Below are positions 1 through 12,700 of a stretch of 64,000 bases of DNA, in pieces; the stretch's first letter is position 1, and every line of letters begins with the position of its first letter. Source of the DNA: Caprimulgus europaeus (lineage: Eukaryota > Chordata > Aves > Caprimulgiformes > Caprimulgidae); the NCBI GenBank assembly GCA_907165065.1, contig OU015525.1, positions 47,541,037 to 47,605,036 on the forward strand, read 5' to 3'. A program made the position numbers and the translations under genes. The notes under the pieces were generated by a model. The model searched no databases. It saw only the letters and a program-made list of their open reading frames with translations, and was not told the origin of the DNA.

Positions 1-185
1 CTGTGTTTGTTTTACTAGGGCCTGCATTACAAGATTTATAATAGGCTTGTTTAAGTTCAACTGACAGATACAACTTCTATCATAACACAGTTGGGAGTTG
101 TGTACAAAAAAGCGATACCATTTTCTGCAAATATTTGCCAAGAACATGCTGAAGGACCCCTGTCAAGCTTGTGTGCTTTTTCATC
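1..185. other. AT-rich sequence at the left window edge
   Basis: Single-copy-looking DNA before the first CR1. I see no coding frame, repeat or RNA gene in it. It ends where CR1 similarity begins, at the GGGAGATCTTATAGCAGCC stretch. Confidence 0.5.
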
Positions 186-452
186 CAGGGAGATCTTATA
201 GCAGCCTTCCAGTACCTGAAGGGGGCCTACAGAAAAACTGGGGAAGGACTTTTAATACGGGCAGTTAATGACAGGACAAGGGGAAATGGCTTTAAGCTGA
301 AAGATGGTAGGTTTAGATTAGATATTAGGAAGAAATTCTTCACTGTGAGGGTGGTGAGACACTGGAACAGGTTGCCCAAGGAAGTTGTGGCTGCCCGCTC
401 CCTGGAAGTGTTTAAGGCCAGGCTGGATGAGGTTTTGAGCAACCTAGTCTAA
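186..452 (+). pseudogene. CR1 ORF2 C-terminal fragment
   Basis: About 88 codons of the CR1 ORF2 (endonuclease-reverse transcriptase) C-terminus, read without interruption to a TAA stop at 450-452. The WNRLP motif, found near the C-terminus of many CR1/L2-type ORF2 proteins, is present in the segment VRHWNRLPKEVV. It is followed by the SLEVFKARLDE helix region and the usual NLV ending. The catalytic RT and endonuclease domains are missing because the element is 5' truncated, so it cannot encode a working enzyme. An apparent upstream ATG at 171 lies in flanking DNA and is fortuitous. Confidence 0.85.
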
Positions 453-543
453 TGGAAAGGTGTCCCTGCTCATGGCAGGGGGGTTATAGCTAGCTGATCT
501 TTAAGGTCCCTTCCAGCCCGAACCATTCTATGATTCTATGATT
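186..543 (+). mobile_element. CR1 LINE, 5'-truncated 3' end
   Basis: This is the 3' end of a chicken-repeat-1 (CR1) non-LTR retrotransposon. It shows the end of ORF2, then the short 3' UTR with the GGTGTCCCTGC...CATGGCAGGGGGGTT stem, the AAGGTCCCTTCCAGCCC motif, and the terminal ATTCTATGATTCTATG repeats ending near 543. CR1 copies are usually heavily 5' truncated and have no poly(A) tail, as here. The ORF2 C-terminus is still open, which suggests a fairly young insertion. I see no target-site duplication, which is normal for CR1. Confidence 0.95.
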
Positions 544-3500
544 AATGGCTATCATGTCCTTACCAGGCATTTCTGGAGCTAAAAATTTTAAATCACACAA
601 CTCAATAAAATGCCTGGCTGTGGCTTTGCTGTGAGGCATGGTATCTTTTGGATGGATCTCCAGGCACCAACAGATGCGCATAAGGTCAGGGAGACACAGT
701 CATGGTCAGAAGTGAGTGGGTTAATGGAAGGGTCTTAGCCGAACAAACTGAAAAACCAAATACTTAGCTGTGTTAAGAGGAAAAGAATCTGCTAATGAAA
801 TGGGTTCTGGACTGAGCAGATCATGATATCCTTGTGAAATGAAATCTATAATCATGAAGAATGAGTTGCAAAAGGATGAATATGTCTAAATCCTTTTCTG
901 AAATATTGTCCTGTAAACTTCTTGACTTTTTAAAACTGAACAGGAAATATTGCATGAAAAGGCTTTCCCATAATTTTCTAATATTTCCTGCTTTAAAAAA
1001 CAATGAAAGTATCATGAGTACAGGAGTATTTTTATTCTGGGATCAGAATGTAAAAATATGGAGGTGTCTAAAAAAAAATTATTTCGATTTTCTCCAACAT
1101 TTCAATCTCAAAATTGGAGATAAGTTTTTTATCAATTTCTATGTTTTCTGTATTTGTTCTACCACATCAAATCTACAAGAACTGATCAGAAGGTATGGTT
1201 TTTTTTAACTGAGAATTTTTTTTTCAAAGTTTTTTTTTAAAAATAATAATTAAAAATGTTTGGTTTTTTTGTTTTTAAAGACAGTTTAAAACTAAACCTC
1301 AAATTAATTTATTAAATTAAACCTTTATTTGGAAAATCTTCCAATGAGATTCCAATTATTAGTCAAAGTTTTCAAGTGTCTTCTCATAACTGCATAGAGC
1401 TGTGATACAGCTCTAGGGCTCTGTGGGCTGTGATTCCCAGAACTTTAAATCCTAGATGACTCAGTGAAAGGAAGATTTCCAGGCCTTCCAGGGGTTCTGT
1501 TTCAGAACAAGTGTTCTCAGGAATTCTTACCTTTCTGGAAATTCTGGGGTCATAAACACAGAGATTCAGAATTGTGGGAATATTTCAGAGTTGTGGCTTC
1601 CCATTCAGCAGCCACCAGGCATTTAAAATAATGGTTAAGGTTTATTCCAAGTGCACTACATACAAGAGCAAATATTCCTTTGTCTGAGAGTTATCTTTTT
1701 CTGAGAAAACATTTAGCACAGGAAGAAAAAAAATATAACTACCAATCTAAAGTGTTTTTTTTTTCTTTCTTATGGAAATACAGTAGATTATTTAAGTAAG
1801 ATAACAGATGTTCATACAGAGATAGAAATCAGGTTTCCTAATTTCTGTTGTCTTACAAATGGTATAGAAAAGATCTCATTACCTCATGAAAAAGAGATTC
1901 AGAATTATTCCTAAAAAAAATAAAAAATGATCAATTTTAGCTCCATTAAATTCCTGAAGGACTTTTTTATATCAGAACATGGGGAAGAAAGTGTCCCAGT
2001 TGGTGCATTTTAGAATGTAATAATTTAGACCATGTGATGCTCTCTCCAAAGAGATTGTGGAGGTCCTATCACTCAAGTTCTTTGCAAAAAGAATTAGGAA
2101 ACAGGGGAATATATTGTAGGGATAAAGTCCGCAAAAGATAGCTGGAGATAATTAAGACTGCTCCTTTAATTTTAATTCTATCACTGGAAAAATAATGCAA
2201 CAGGAAGAGCAAGCCTTCTTTTAAAGAGAAGTTTTTAATGAGGTTGAAAAACTGAAAGACATATCCAGATGCACAGACTAAACTGATCACATAGCTATCA
2301 AAAGACAAATATATGTGGGCAGTACAAACTTCCTCCTACTCAGAATAGTGTTAATTCTGTTCAGTCTCTGACAAATATTCTCCAATATTTGTAAAGGTTC
2401 TGGTTTTTTAGCCTAACTTCCTATGGATAAACAGTATATATGATTACTTTTGGCTATGCATGTGTCATATGTCTCCCGGTTTCAACAAAATTGCAACAAG
2501 TAGAATGTGTTGTAAATATAATTAATGGTACTAGAAGATGTATGAAAACAGGCAAGAAGAAAGGATAAACACTATTAGTATCCTATAGACCCAGAGCATA
2601 CTTACAAGTGCCGGAATCATGACAAAACCTTCAAACAATTCTTATATCTTCTTAGCCACTTCAAAAAGACACAAAACTATGGAAAATCACGTTCACTAGC
2701 TCATATGCTTAAGGAACTATTTGTATTCTTTTGTATTTCTTAGCAAATGGCAAGCTTGCATGCAATTCGCCCTGAGGTTAACATCAAGCATTCCCAGAAA
2801 CAGATTAAACAGGAACAGATTTTTTTCAATATGGGTATGATCTGGGATTAGCAAAGAAAGGATCAAGAAGTTAGAAACTTCACTGATTTCTTTCTTTCTT
2901 TCTGAACTAAAACTATAAATAACCATTCCAAGGGAATTCTCTTCTCTTCTGAGCTACTGTAAAAATGTGTGACTTGTCTACTATCAGTGTGTTGTCTAAG
3001 CCTGCAGTTCCCAGACTCATCCTTTGAAGGTAACATAATGGTATCCTGACATCTAGATAATTATATCATGTTTACTATTGGCTGCTATGAAACAAGCATT
3101 CATGAGAGATCAGTACAGATTTCAGCAAGCTTTTCTGGAGCAAACTGTAAAGCATACAGACATAACTGAATATTTTCATAAGCAGCTCTGTAATTATGAC
3201 TGGCAGTGGAGAAGAAATCAATCAGCAGCACAGTCACATAGACTTAAAAGACACAAGTAGAAAATAGGAGACACACGAGTTGACAAAATTCTGTATTACC
3301 TACTACTGAAACCTATTTTATACACTGGTGATGTCTTTCATGAAAATGTCCCTAAATAGGTGGGCTAGCGTAGAGCAATCAGCTGTTTTAATTTGGTTTG
3401 GTTTTGGTTTGTTTTTTTTAATCAATTTGGAGAAATCAATAGAGAGCATAAAAGGGGATTTTAAGTTTGCAGTTTAATAACTGGGTTTATTAAACATTCA

Positions 3501-5087
3501 GGGCATCAAAGATGGAGCAGAGTTCAAACTGACACCACTGAAGTAGTAAAGGATCTGAAAACAAAGCTGAACACCCATGATAGGGCTTGAACAACATCCC
3601 TAGTTTCTTTTTGTTGTCCCTTATAAAGATTATATAGTAGAATTATGGTTGCAGCCCCTGTACCACACCACAGGATGCAATCTGGCTATTACCTGGGCCT
3701 ATGTTATCAGACCAAATTAGAGAGACAGCTATAATCTACAGTAAGTATTGAATGCCTTTTGCATAGTTGCTCCATCAACATCTTCTCCATCTTTGTTTTA
3801 GTTGTAGTAAACACTTAAATGGTCTAAATACTTTTGCACAAGGTTCCTCTCACAATTTCATTCCCTTATGTGTATATTTGATATGCAATATGTAATCCCG
3901 AGAGATTGATTGAGAAAGATTTCTTATTCTCTGTACAATTATGTCTTCTATCTCCTATTTAAGGCTCTTAAAATCTTAACCCTATTTTGCCCCAAAGAGA
4001 TATTCATTGCAATCTTATGTCCAATCTATTTTTGGACAGAGTAAAGTTTCTGTTTATACACTGATGTTTTTTTTTTCCATTTACCATCTGGTAGCATCCA
4101 GTCATTAAGGAGGCTGTTGCCACCTTAGACTTCTCATATTCAACGAGCTATTCTTTCCCAGCAATGAGACAGAGTTCTGTCATTTTGAAAGGATTACCCA
4201 GCATTATAATTCAGTGTCAATGTATCCAAAGCTATAAAACCTTTTAAGTGATGGATCTCTGTAAAACTCTTTTTGTTTCCATTCTATGTTTTCACAGACA
4301 GTTCAGACTCTTTTGATGCATAGGAAGCTGCCTCTGAAACCTTTTTGCAAAAAGTAGACATTTAAAAATATATAAAACAATCTCATGACAAAATTTTCTA
4401 GGAAATTCAGCACGGGGCTGTATGTCTTATCTAGATTCATAATTCGCTGCTTGAAAAATTATAGTTGAGTGGTTATGTGAGAGTCAGCTATAGTCTGTAA
4501 GTCAGAGATCATGGTTGTTTAGCTACCTTTGAAGAAAAAAATAGCTACAAGATCAAACTAGATAACACTGCCAATGATATTGTAAATACTAAAAAGAAGG
4601 AGATGATCAAGGCTTTTATTGTGTCTGAATGATTTAGGTCTTGGGACACATTGCTGTCACAGAAGAGAATTACATCTAAGAAGAACGTTTCCCCTAAATA
4701 CTTCAAGCTTTTTAAATGCCAAATAGTTTTACCTTTCTATGTCTGTGGGATTTATGATGACCCTGTAAATCACAACAGACTGAATTTCTGCATGCTGTGG
4801 CAAATCCCAATAAAGTACTCTGCTGTAAAGTAAGTAACTGGTATGAGGGAAGTACATGCCCCATAAGACCAACCATCATATAACGTATATTTGCCCGTTG
4901 CATGCTGTTTTGATCTTCTGACCTTTTCTTCAGTGATTTGCACCTCTTTCAAAGCTCCACCGCAAGTGACAAAGGAGAATTGCTGTCAGAAAGTTACTCT
5001 CTTCCCCTTTCTATAAATGTAAAACTCCCTCTGTCCTCAAATAAGAGGGAAGACTTGACCTGTCCTTCTGATACAGTGTTGTGGTGT
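544..5087. other. AT-rich non-coding DNA, no gene seen
   Basis: No reading frame here exceeds about 115 codons and none resembles a known protein. The sequence is AT-rich with scattered short T and A runs. A small perfect hairpin (9-bp stem, 3-nt loop) lies at 1395-1415. I find no CR1 tail, LTR or tRNA-like element in this stretch. Confidence 0.5.
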
Positions 5088-5180
5088 TAAGGTTTTTTTT
5101 GTGGGTGGTGGTTTGGTTTTTGTGGGTTTTTTTTTTGAGGGGGAGGGCAGAGGGTGAGGAAGAAAGAAAGAAAAGAAAAA
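5088..5180 (+). repeat. G/T-rich tract followed by purine-rich tract
   Basis: A low-complexity stretch made of T runs separated by GTGGG and GGTGG blocks, then a GAGGGGGAGGG block and a GAAAGAAAG purine tract. The strand asymmetry is strong. It does not look like a transposon end. Confidence 0.6.
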
Positions 5181-5265
5181 AAATCTTTGAATCTTTGTTC
5201 AATTCATCAGAGTAAAACCAAGATCAGAACTGGTCCCTGGGTGTTTCATCTAAATTCAATCTCTC

Positions 5266-5285
5266 TTTTTTTTTTTTTTTTTTTT
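5266..5285. repeat. T20 homopolymer
   Basis: An uninterrupted run of 20 T following CTCTC. No LINE or SINE body was recognised next to it, so it need not be a retrotransposon tail. Confidence 0.9.
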
Positions 5286-6590
5286 CCTGTCTTCAAACAT
5301 AAGACTACATAAAACACAACAAGTCCACAAGACAGGATGTTTCCATATTGCACCGAATGAGTTAATTTTCTGTATTAATATCTTACTAGAGGAACTTTCT
5401 AGGTTATTCTCTTTTACTTTTCCCTTTTAGTTATTTATGTAGATAGGTAAGTTATTAACACATTTATAATTTTTAGAAGCTCTTTGTTCTGTTTTTTTGT
5501 TGTTTTTTTTAAATTTGACTGGATGTGAAATTAATTTTTCAATGTTTAATTTATTAGTATTAATTTTAAGCCAAAACATTTATCTTTTTAAATATTTTTT
5601 AAAAAATAAAAAAGTCCAGCTCATTATTTTATTTCCTGAAGAAAATGACTAGCAAGAATAATGTTGGGATTTTTTTATTCTGATTCTTTCCTTCTGAGAC
5701 AAAAGAGAATTTTTTACAAGAAGAATTTACTTCAAGTGTTTGTTGTTGTTGTTGCTGTTGGGTTTTTTGAGTTACTGTTAGGTCCTCAGACAATTTCAGG
5801 GAAGAAATCAGAATTATTTTTTTTTTTATTGGACTTCATTAAAATGTTTTGATTCTATGGATGCCATATCAGGCTAAGATGCCTCTTCTACCTGTCTTGG
5901 TCTACGTAATGATTGCATCGGAGGAGCCTGAAAAGGCACCATTTTTCAAAAGATTTAAATAAAAGGTTTTGAAAAAAATAAAAATGAACAAGTATTAAAA
6001 ACAAACAAACGAACTTCACTAATGAAAGTGTTAATAATTTGCAGGACTTTTTTTTTTTTTTTTTTTTAGAAAAAGTGTCAATTCTGAAAGTGAACACATT
6101 TGTGAAAAAGTGTAAAATATAATAAATGTGACAGCTATCATGCTTGGAGAAAAATTCTCAGGTAAACACTCAGTGAAACATTCTTATTTTTTCGTTTACT
6201 AAATTAAAAAAATACATAATTTTAAAATTTGTAGTCATCTGTCCTATTACACATTAAAATAATTTAACGAGAATGTTATCAAACAAAAGTTGAAATTTGT
6301 TTTCAACATTTGTTTTCAAAGGGCAGACAACAATTATTTCAATCCGTTCGAGCTTATTTTATTTAAAATATATTGGTTACATATATGTGCATTTAATATG
6401 GTGAGAATACCCATTTCCTGGTCTTATGATATTGTTTACTACCATCCACTAGGAACAAAAATGTGCTTCCTCCTCTGACTTGCACTGAAAAAAAGTAACC
6501 AAAACTGCCTAATCCTTTTGCTTAACATGTCAGACTGGGGGTAAAACAAACGATTGAGATGAGAAAAGCTTAGAAATTAAGAAATAGGGT
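5286..6590. other. AT-rich non-coding DNA with a (GTT)n tract and a T20 run
   Basis: Contains a short GTT microsatellite at 5740-5760 and a 20-T homopolymer at 6048-6067. Short open frames over these tracts are low-complexity artefacts. I see no gene. Confidence 0.5.
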
Positions 6591-6645
6591 ATGGTATGGC
6601 ATGGCATGGCATGGCATGGCATGGCATGGCATGGCATGGCATGGT
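6591..6645. repeat. (ATGGC)n pentanucleotide microsatellite
   Basis: Eleven pentamers in register: one ATGGT, nine perfect ATGGC, and one ATGGT again. The GGT variants flank the perfect core symmetrically. Confidence 0.95.
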
Positions 6646-6815
6646 ATGATTGTCCCATAATTACAGGCTCCCTCTAGTACCTTCCTGGGGTAGAAGGTAC
6701 TTTTAGTGCTAATTATAAAATGTGTCCTGTAGTTAAAGTCCTGTACTTAGGACACTAGCCTCAGGCTTGATTTCAAATTCCTTGGCAAGACTACATTTAA
6801 GCCATTAAAGCCTGT

Positions 6816-6865
6816 ATTTTTTAGACGTAATTTTGGTATTCCATTTTTCAGATGTAATTTTGGTA
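6816..6865. repeat. Two-copy local tandem duplication, 27-bp period
   Basis: A 23-bp segment at 6816-6838 recurs at 6843-6865 with 21 of 23 bases identical. One of the two differences is ACGT versus ATGT, as expected from CpG decay. This is a small tandem duplication, not a dispersed element. Confidence 0.8.
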
Positions 6866-8640
6866 AAATTGTGAAAACAGCACTTCCCCATCTCAAAAAT
6901 CTATTTGATAAGAGAATATTTTTTGACAAACATAAGTTATGTACTCTTATATGTTACATTTCAGCTTTGGAGAGCCTATTTCACAACACAATGTCTAGCA
7001 TAATCTAATGCTGTAGAGTCTGGCTACACGTGTCCCCTGCATATTTGCAGAGGAAAAGAGAGTAAGTCCCTCCATAGGAAGGATCATTGTGTGGTAGGCA
7101 CTAATTCATTTGCCTACTTTCTCTTTTTCCTCTGAACAACTCTGTTGTTTTACGTGTCAATCCAAATGTAGGAAGCCTTTATGGCTTGAGGGACTGAGTA
7201 TTTTTGGCAGTTAGAGCCCATTATTATTAGATTTAGGAGCAGGGTTTATGCTAGGGCTCTTTATTGTTGTTTTCTGTTTGGGGTTTTATTCAGTCTTTAT
7301 CACAGGAGGACTGTGTTCTTTGTTTACTGTATATTGCCACTTTGATTAATACCCTGCAAAATCCTATATGGTTTAAGACTGAAGTATCTTGCTATCATCT
7401 GGGCCCCAAGCTGTAGAAAAACACAGCCAAACTTGTAAGTTTTTAAATCTCCTTGTACAATGTATATAAACCCATTCTCACCAAATATGTTTTCTAATAC
7501 TCAGTCTCTTCATTCTCATTGTGAAAGTGCCAATCAGAGAGCTAGTCTTTACTGCTGCACTGTGGTTATAAGACTATGCTGAAATGCAACATATTGGCGA
7601 ATGATTTAACATATTAAAAGGTCAAATGTACATTTGTATTGGATTTTACCTTTGAGAAAATATTCTCAAAGGTAAAATACAATAAATATTTGCTTAACAT
7701 GAGTAATTCTGTGCCTCCTTCAGCTCATCTTGAAAGTTGTGTCACTGTTCAGCAGATTCCATTAGACGTTACTCTTCGTGAAAGTCTCAAATATATTTTA
7801 GTAGTTTCTTTTCTTGAATACATTATATTTCCTTTACATTAGAGAGGTTCAAATTTTTATAGAAATGTCAGAGACACTATAAAACTTAAATTATTGATCC
7901 CCAGGTTTCAGTCTTTGTAAAAATAGATTTTTCTGGGTATTTACTTGTGTTTTTAAATGCAAGAACTGATCCGAATTTCACTTCCACGGACATTAGATGT
8001 AACCTTTTCTAATCTGATCTTGTTTTGTGGATATCAACATCTCTTGCAGTGTTATTTTTTCATTACTAACTACCAAGATGTTACCAAGATCAAAAATGAT
8101 CAGTTTTTAAATAATTCATTGAAAATATGGCAATATATTTATAACCATTTATTTTTTCTGCTAAATAATCTGAAAATAATAAACAGATTGAGATTGTTTA
8201 CCAGTTCTTCTAAGTACAGATTTACTAAATATAAAATGAATGTTTCCACTTTATAGCCATTATGTGGCTGAACAAAACATTTGGATGCATCACACAATGT
8301 TCCCAAGGTGTGGATATTTCAAAAGTTATGTTTCACTAATGGAAAATTTTATCTTTTGAGAGATACAGACATCAACAAATTCTTTAAAATATAATATCTG
8401 CAGCACATTGAAAATATAAAATATACTAAATTAAGGAGAAAGAAACAGTCCTCTGGAGAAAATCACCCACTCATTTCCAAGTAAAACTCATCCTCATACC
8501 CTTTAGAATTTAATTATTATTCATTTTGAAGACCAGACTGACTGAAATGGTGTACATGTTCTAAAGGGCAGCCAGATCTAGGGTCTGGTGCATAATGTCT
8601 GAAAATAAACTCCATTAACTTTTCCATGTGTGAAGGATTC
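6866..8640. other. AT-rich non-coding DNA including a strong hairpin
   Basis: No gene is recognised. The notable item is the inverted repeat at 7643-7678, listed separately. A 99-codon open frame around 7957-8256 is Leu/Phe/Asn-rich and looks like chance reading through AT-rich DNA. Confidence 0.45.
7643..7678. repeat. Perfect inverted repeat, 16-bp arms, 4-nt loop
   Basis: The left arm ATTTTACCTTTGAGAA at 7643-7658 is the exact reverse complement of 7663-7678, with AATA between them. A weaker, bulged pairing (TTGTA with TACAA) extends the stem outward. No terminal-repeat transposon structure or duplicated target site is visible around it. Confidence 0.9.
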
Positions 8641-8790
8641 TTATGCCACGCTACGAAGCAGACGTGATTTCTGAGCGCTATCCGAATTTTTTACTACTAT
8701 AGGTGTAACTGAATGCAGAAATTAACCTTGAATGATTTAATACTTATAAAAATAGTCGAGGTATTTTGCATAAATTATAAATAATCCGAG
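8641..8790. promoter_or_regulatory. CpG-enriched patch, candidate conserved non-coding element
   Basis: Five CpG dinucleotides fall within 8649-8684, with two more at 8757 and 8786, in a window where CpG is otherwise sparse. The segment then passes into AT-rich DNA with TAAATTATAAATAAT-type sites. CpG retention outside an island can mark selective constraint or a recent origin. No gene start is visible here, so a regulatory role is only inferred. Confidence 0.25.
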
Positions 8791-9725
8791 TCTTTGATTC
8801 ATGTTTTTAAATTAAATATATCAAACTATTATTATTCATAGGTGGAAAAAGAGGCCTTGGCTTGACATGTGTAAACAGAAACTTCAGTAATAGTCCAGAG
8901 GGGTCTTATTAATTTCCTCAAGATTGATTAAGAATTCAGTATAGAGAAAGGAAAGTCTAAGAAGAGATGTTGCTATGCTATACAGACCAGAGCAGTGTTT
9001 CAAATCCTTCAAACAGAATGTATCCGCCTTGCATTTCTGTGTGAAAGAGAGGGGAGAGGAAACTAACCTTAGAAAACAACCTGTTCACATTTTTTATTCC
9101 TCATATCTATTACATTACTGAGTTTAATATTGATCTTTACTGATCTGGGGAAATTCCTGTGGGAATCTTAATGAAAATATCTGCCCAACAAGCACTAATG
9201 ATAAAATTAATACACTAGAAACTGAGATTTAATAACTGTGCCATGTGAGATGGTTATTGACACTCAATTCATTCCTACCACCATTCTGGTAGATACCAGT
9301 TCCTGCCCAGCCCTGTGAAAGGGCTGGAGAGAATATTCTTTAAAACACATCTTTTGAGAGGGGTTATATCAAACTACTTTTGTCAGCTGGTGAGCTGTGG
9401 TAAGCAGCTGGACGTATTAACACCCAAAGGTAGTGCACACAGCTGGATCTGGAAAAGGACATCTGGTAACAGTCTATAGCTGTGTCAGGCATATGACAGA
9501 AAATAACTGAAATTAATGTAAACTTATTTCAGAAGCAATTGCAAGCTCTCTCTCTAAATTCTTTATTAATTAGTGGAATCTTTTCTCAACAAAAGCACAG
9601 AAGGAAGACTTCAAAGGAGCACCACAAATAAATAAAACTACAGAAACATTTGTCCATTAGGAGGACTTGAAAACATATCCATGTGAAATTTAAATAGTCA
9701 ATAGAAAAGACGAGATTTAGTAAAA
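8791..9725. other. AT-rich non-coding DNA, no gene seen
   Basis: I see nothing beyond small hairpins, for example CTGGTAGATACCAG near 9285-9298 and a CAGCCCT/AGGGCTG pair near 9309-9327. Confidence 0.45.
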
Positions 9726-9760
9726 GTCCCTTAAAAGTCACCATTCTGTGATTCTGTAAT
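9726..9760 (+). mobile_element. Possible CR1 3' tail remnant
   Basis: The sequence GTCCCTT...CACCATTCTGTGATTCTGT resembles the last ~35 bases of a CR1 (AAGGTCCCTTCC... then ATTCTGTGATTCTGTG). The CR1 body upstream is not recognisable. It is either a severely truncated insertion or chance similarity. Confidence 0.4.
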
Positions 9761-12700
9761 TTAGAATTAATTATAAAGAGGTATGCTATTTTCCTCATCT
9801 GCTTGTGATTCTCAGTGATGCACATTTAAGAGCAAGGAAAATTTCAAACTGAACTGAAGAAGTGGTTATTCAACTGAGATGGACTTGTCTGTGAGCTGAG
9901 GACTGGGGAAGATTCAACACAGTTTAAGACACTGAGACTGACTTTATCCACTTGTGCAATGGGAGCTCAGTTGAGGTATTGAGTACCATAGTCAGATTAT
10001 CCCCTGCTGGTCCACAGAAACATCTCTGCTCTCATCTCACATGACATGTGTGGGCAAATGAAATTTGTCCTTTTGTAGTACAGGCAATGGGTTCTAGAAC
10101 ACCTGCATTTTATCTGTTTGCCTATATTTTTCAGTAAAATAGCTCTCAAAACCCAAGCAATATAATTTCAACAGATTGCAATGAGAATTCAGATACCTAG
10201 TCGCAGCATTTTATGCCACCTTGAAAGTCTGTCTTCATGTCTATATGAGATTGATAAAATAAAATAAATTATCCACATCACAAATTTACTTTAACAACTC
10301 CTGAAAAATCCCCCAAAGAATTAGACATTACATCAGATATAAAAGGAAAATACCTGGAGGACCCATGAAACGTCATGCAGTAGCTGATTTCTGATGCCAT
10401 TACTTTGGGAAAAACTCTTATCCAATTGCATGTCTCAGTTGTGCTCCTTGAATTTCCTGTTTTGCAGCACTTGCTGAAAGAGAGGGATACATCTACAGAA
10501 AGATCTTCAATAAATTCCACTCTTTCTAGTGGAAAAATTCCACTGCTACATCCATGGCATAATCTTCTAAGCTTACCCTGAAAATCTATTAGTAATTATT
10601 AACCTGTAGTGCTAAAAATAGATGAATCCCTGGCTAGTAGTGTTTCCCATAATAATGCACCATAGGTATTATGCTGCTGTTCCTCAAGGTATGCATGAGG
10701 AAGCATGGAATTTTTATTTTCTGAAGGAGGATTTTCTTTTCTCTGGGTTTCCCCAGGGTGTTTTATGACTGTGCATGAATCCCACTTATGGTGCAATTGA
10801 TTCTAGAGGAGGTAATGTAACAAATGTTCTAAAATAGAGGTGTGTATTTCACATTTAATGCTACAGAGTAATACATTCAGGATTTAAAATAAAATGGCAC
10901 CCATTTCACTCTCATAGAGTTTTGATTAAATCTGTTTTTTTATTCTTGCTAATGTTAGGTCAGTGGTAGCTGAATAGTATTAAATTTATTTTCACCGTGT
11001 TTTGTCTGTGGAGGTACAATATATGTAATTGAAAATTTGGCCATCTTTTCATTATAGGAAGACTAAGCTCATCCATCAGTGCCAGAAGCAGGAAGTTGGT
11101 GTCATATATCAAGCGTCACTTAGCACATGCACATCATTCACAGAGATCAATTATTATAATATTTATTTTAAACGGCACAGGTTGGAACCAAGAAAGTGAG
11201 ACATCCATCTTTATCAGTTACATACCTTTAATTCCTAACAATATTAACTGCAAATTTGGAGGTACAGCCAGCCACACTCTAAATTTTGTACAGGTAATAA
11301 TTTTTAATTTCATTTAGACATATCCCAATTTATCTTCATCTTTCATCTTTTAGAATTCGATAAATTCCTGTTTTATGAAAACAGTCAGAAACTCCTTGCT
11401 GAATAACCCATAATAGCAGCAAGCTGTTGTTAAGCAAGAGGTGACTGTATTAACTCACTGTCACTGCTAAGGAGTAAGTTAAAAAAAATAAATTGAAAAA
11501 GTATACATTTTCCTAAATCCTCTGTATCTCTGCACAGGCTAGACTTTCCACTCTCAGCACTCCTCACTGTAGTGATCCATATGTTGGAAACATGGCAGAA
11601 AATACAAAAGTATCTCTAATACAAGCTAAAATTTGAATTCATTATCTTATCAATTAATTTTCTTTTTATACATTCATAATTCCTCCAGTGAACCCTACTC
11701 CACCTATTTCCTGCCACTCACTCTTCTTTCTCTAGCTTGTCCTTCTTTGCTAGTGGAAATCTCAAAATTTAATGTCACGGAGCCTGCTGCTAGCTTTGAT
11801 GTTAATAATTTACTCAAATTGACAACAGATATAATCACTTTCTAAGTGTTATCAAGAACAGCTGTTGCGAAGAAATTCAGTGTGTAAAATGGGGATGGGG
11901 AGGAAGGGTTGCTGGTAGAAATGGAGGGTTGGGTTATTATACATCAGCAACATCCACAGTCATACCCCAGGATAAAATGAAAGATTCTCTGTCCTTCATT
12001 TATACACTAAAAGATAGCTAGAAGAGAAGTAGCTATCATCCTACTTAGAAAACTGATAACACACCAATTTAAGAAGTGAAAACTCAAAATTCCCAAACAG
12101 AGGAATAGACTGGACATAAAATTTTAGCAGATCCCACTGAAGTCAGAATTTAACCTATCTAAAGAGGAGGACAGAATTAAAATGAAAGCAAAAGTTGCAA
12201 TTTTTATATACTATGCTCTTGTGTATATGTTCTTACATAGCGTGTGTGTGTGCATGCATATGAGTATAACTGATGTTCAACAGAGGAACTGTGGAGCCTC
12301 GTACCCCCATGCTGTGTGTGTAAAAGGTGCTCCTAACTGCAGGGAAGCTGAGGGAAGCTTTCCCAGTTACCACTTTGGGGAGCAAGAGGAATGAGAATTG
12401 GCAGAAAGACAACTGCCATCACCCAGAGGTGACTCACCCTGCAGTGTGAGCCAAAACCAAAAAAAGGAAATATCCGTTGCCAGCCACAGGAGACTTCACC
12501 TCTCTCAGTGCTGGCTCATTTAGGTAGCTGATATGTGACAGCCTGAAGGGACAAAATCCAAGCACTCTTTATTCCTGACACTTAATTTGTACTTACTTTA
12601 TTGGGATGATACATTGTGGGAAGATGGGACTAGTAACATGAGTCATCCCTTTTCGTTGTGTGAAAGGGTTAATTTCACCGGAAAGAGGGAAGCAGAGAAA

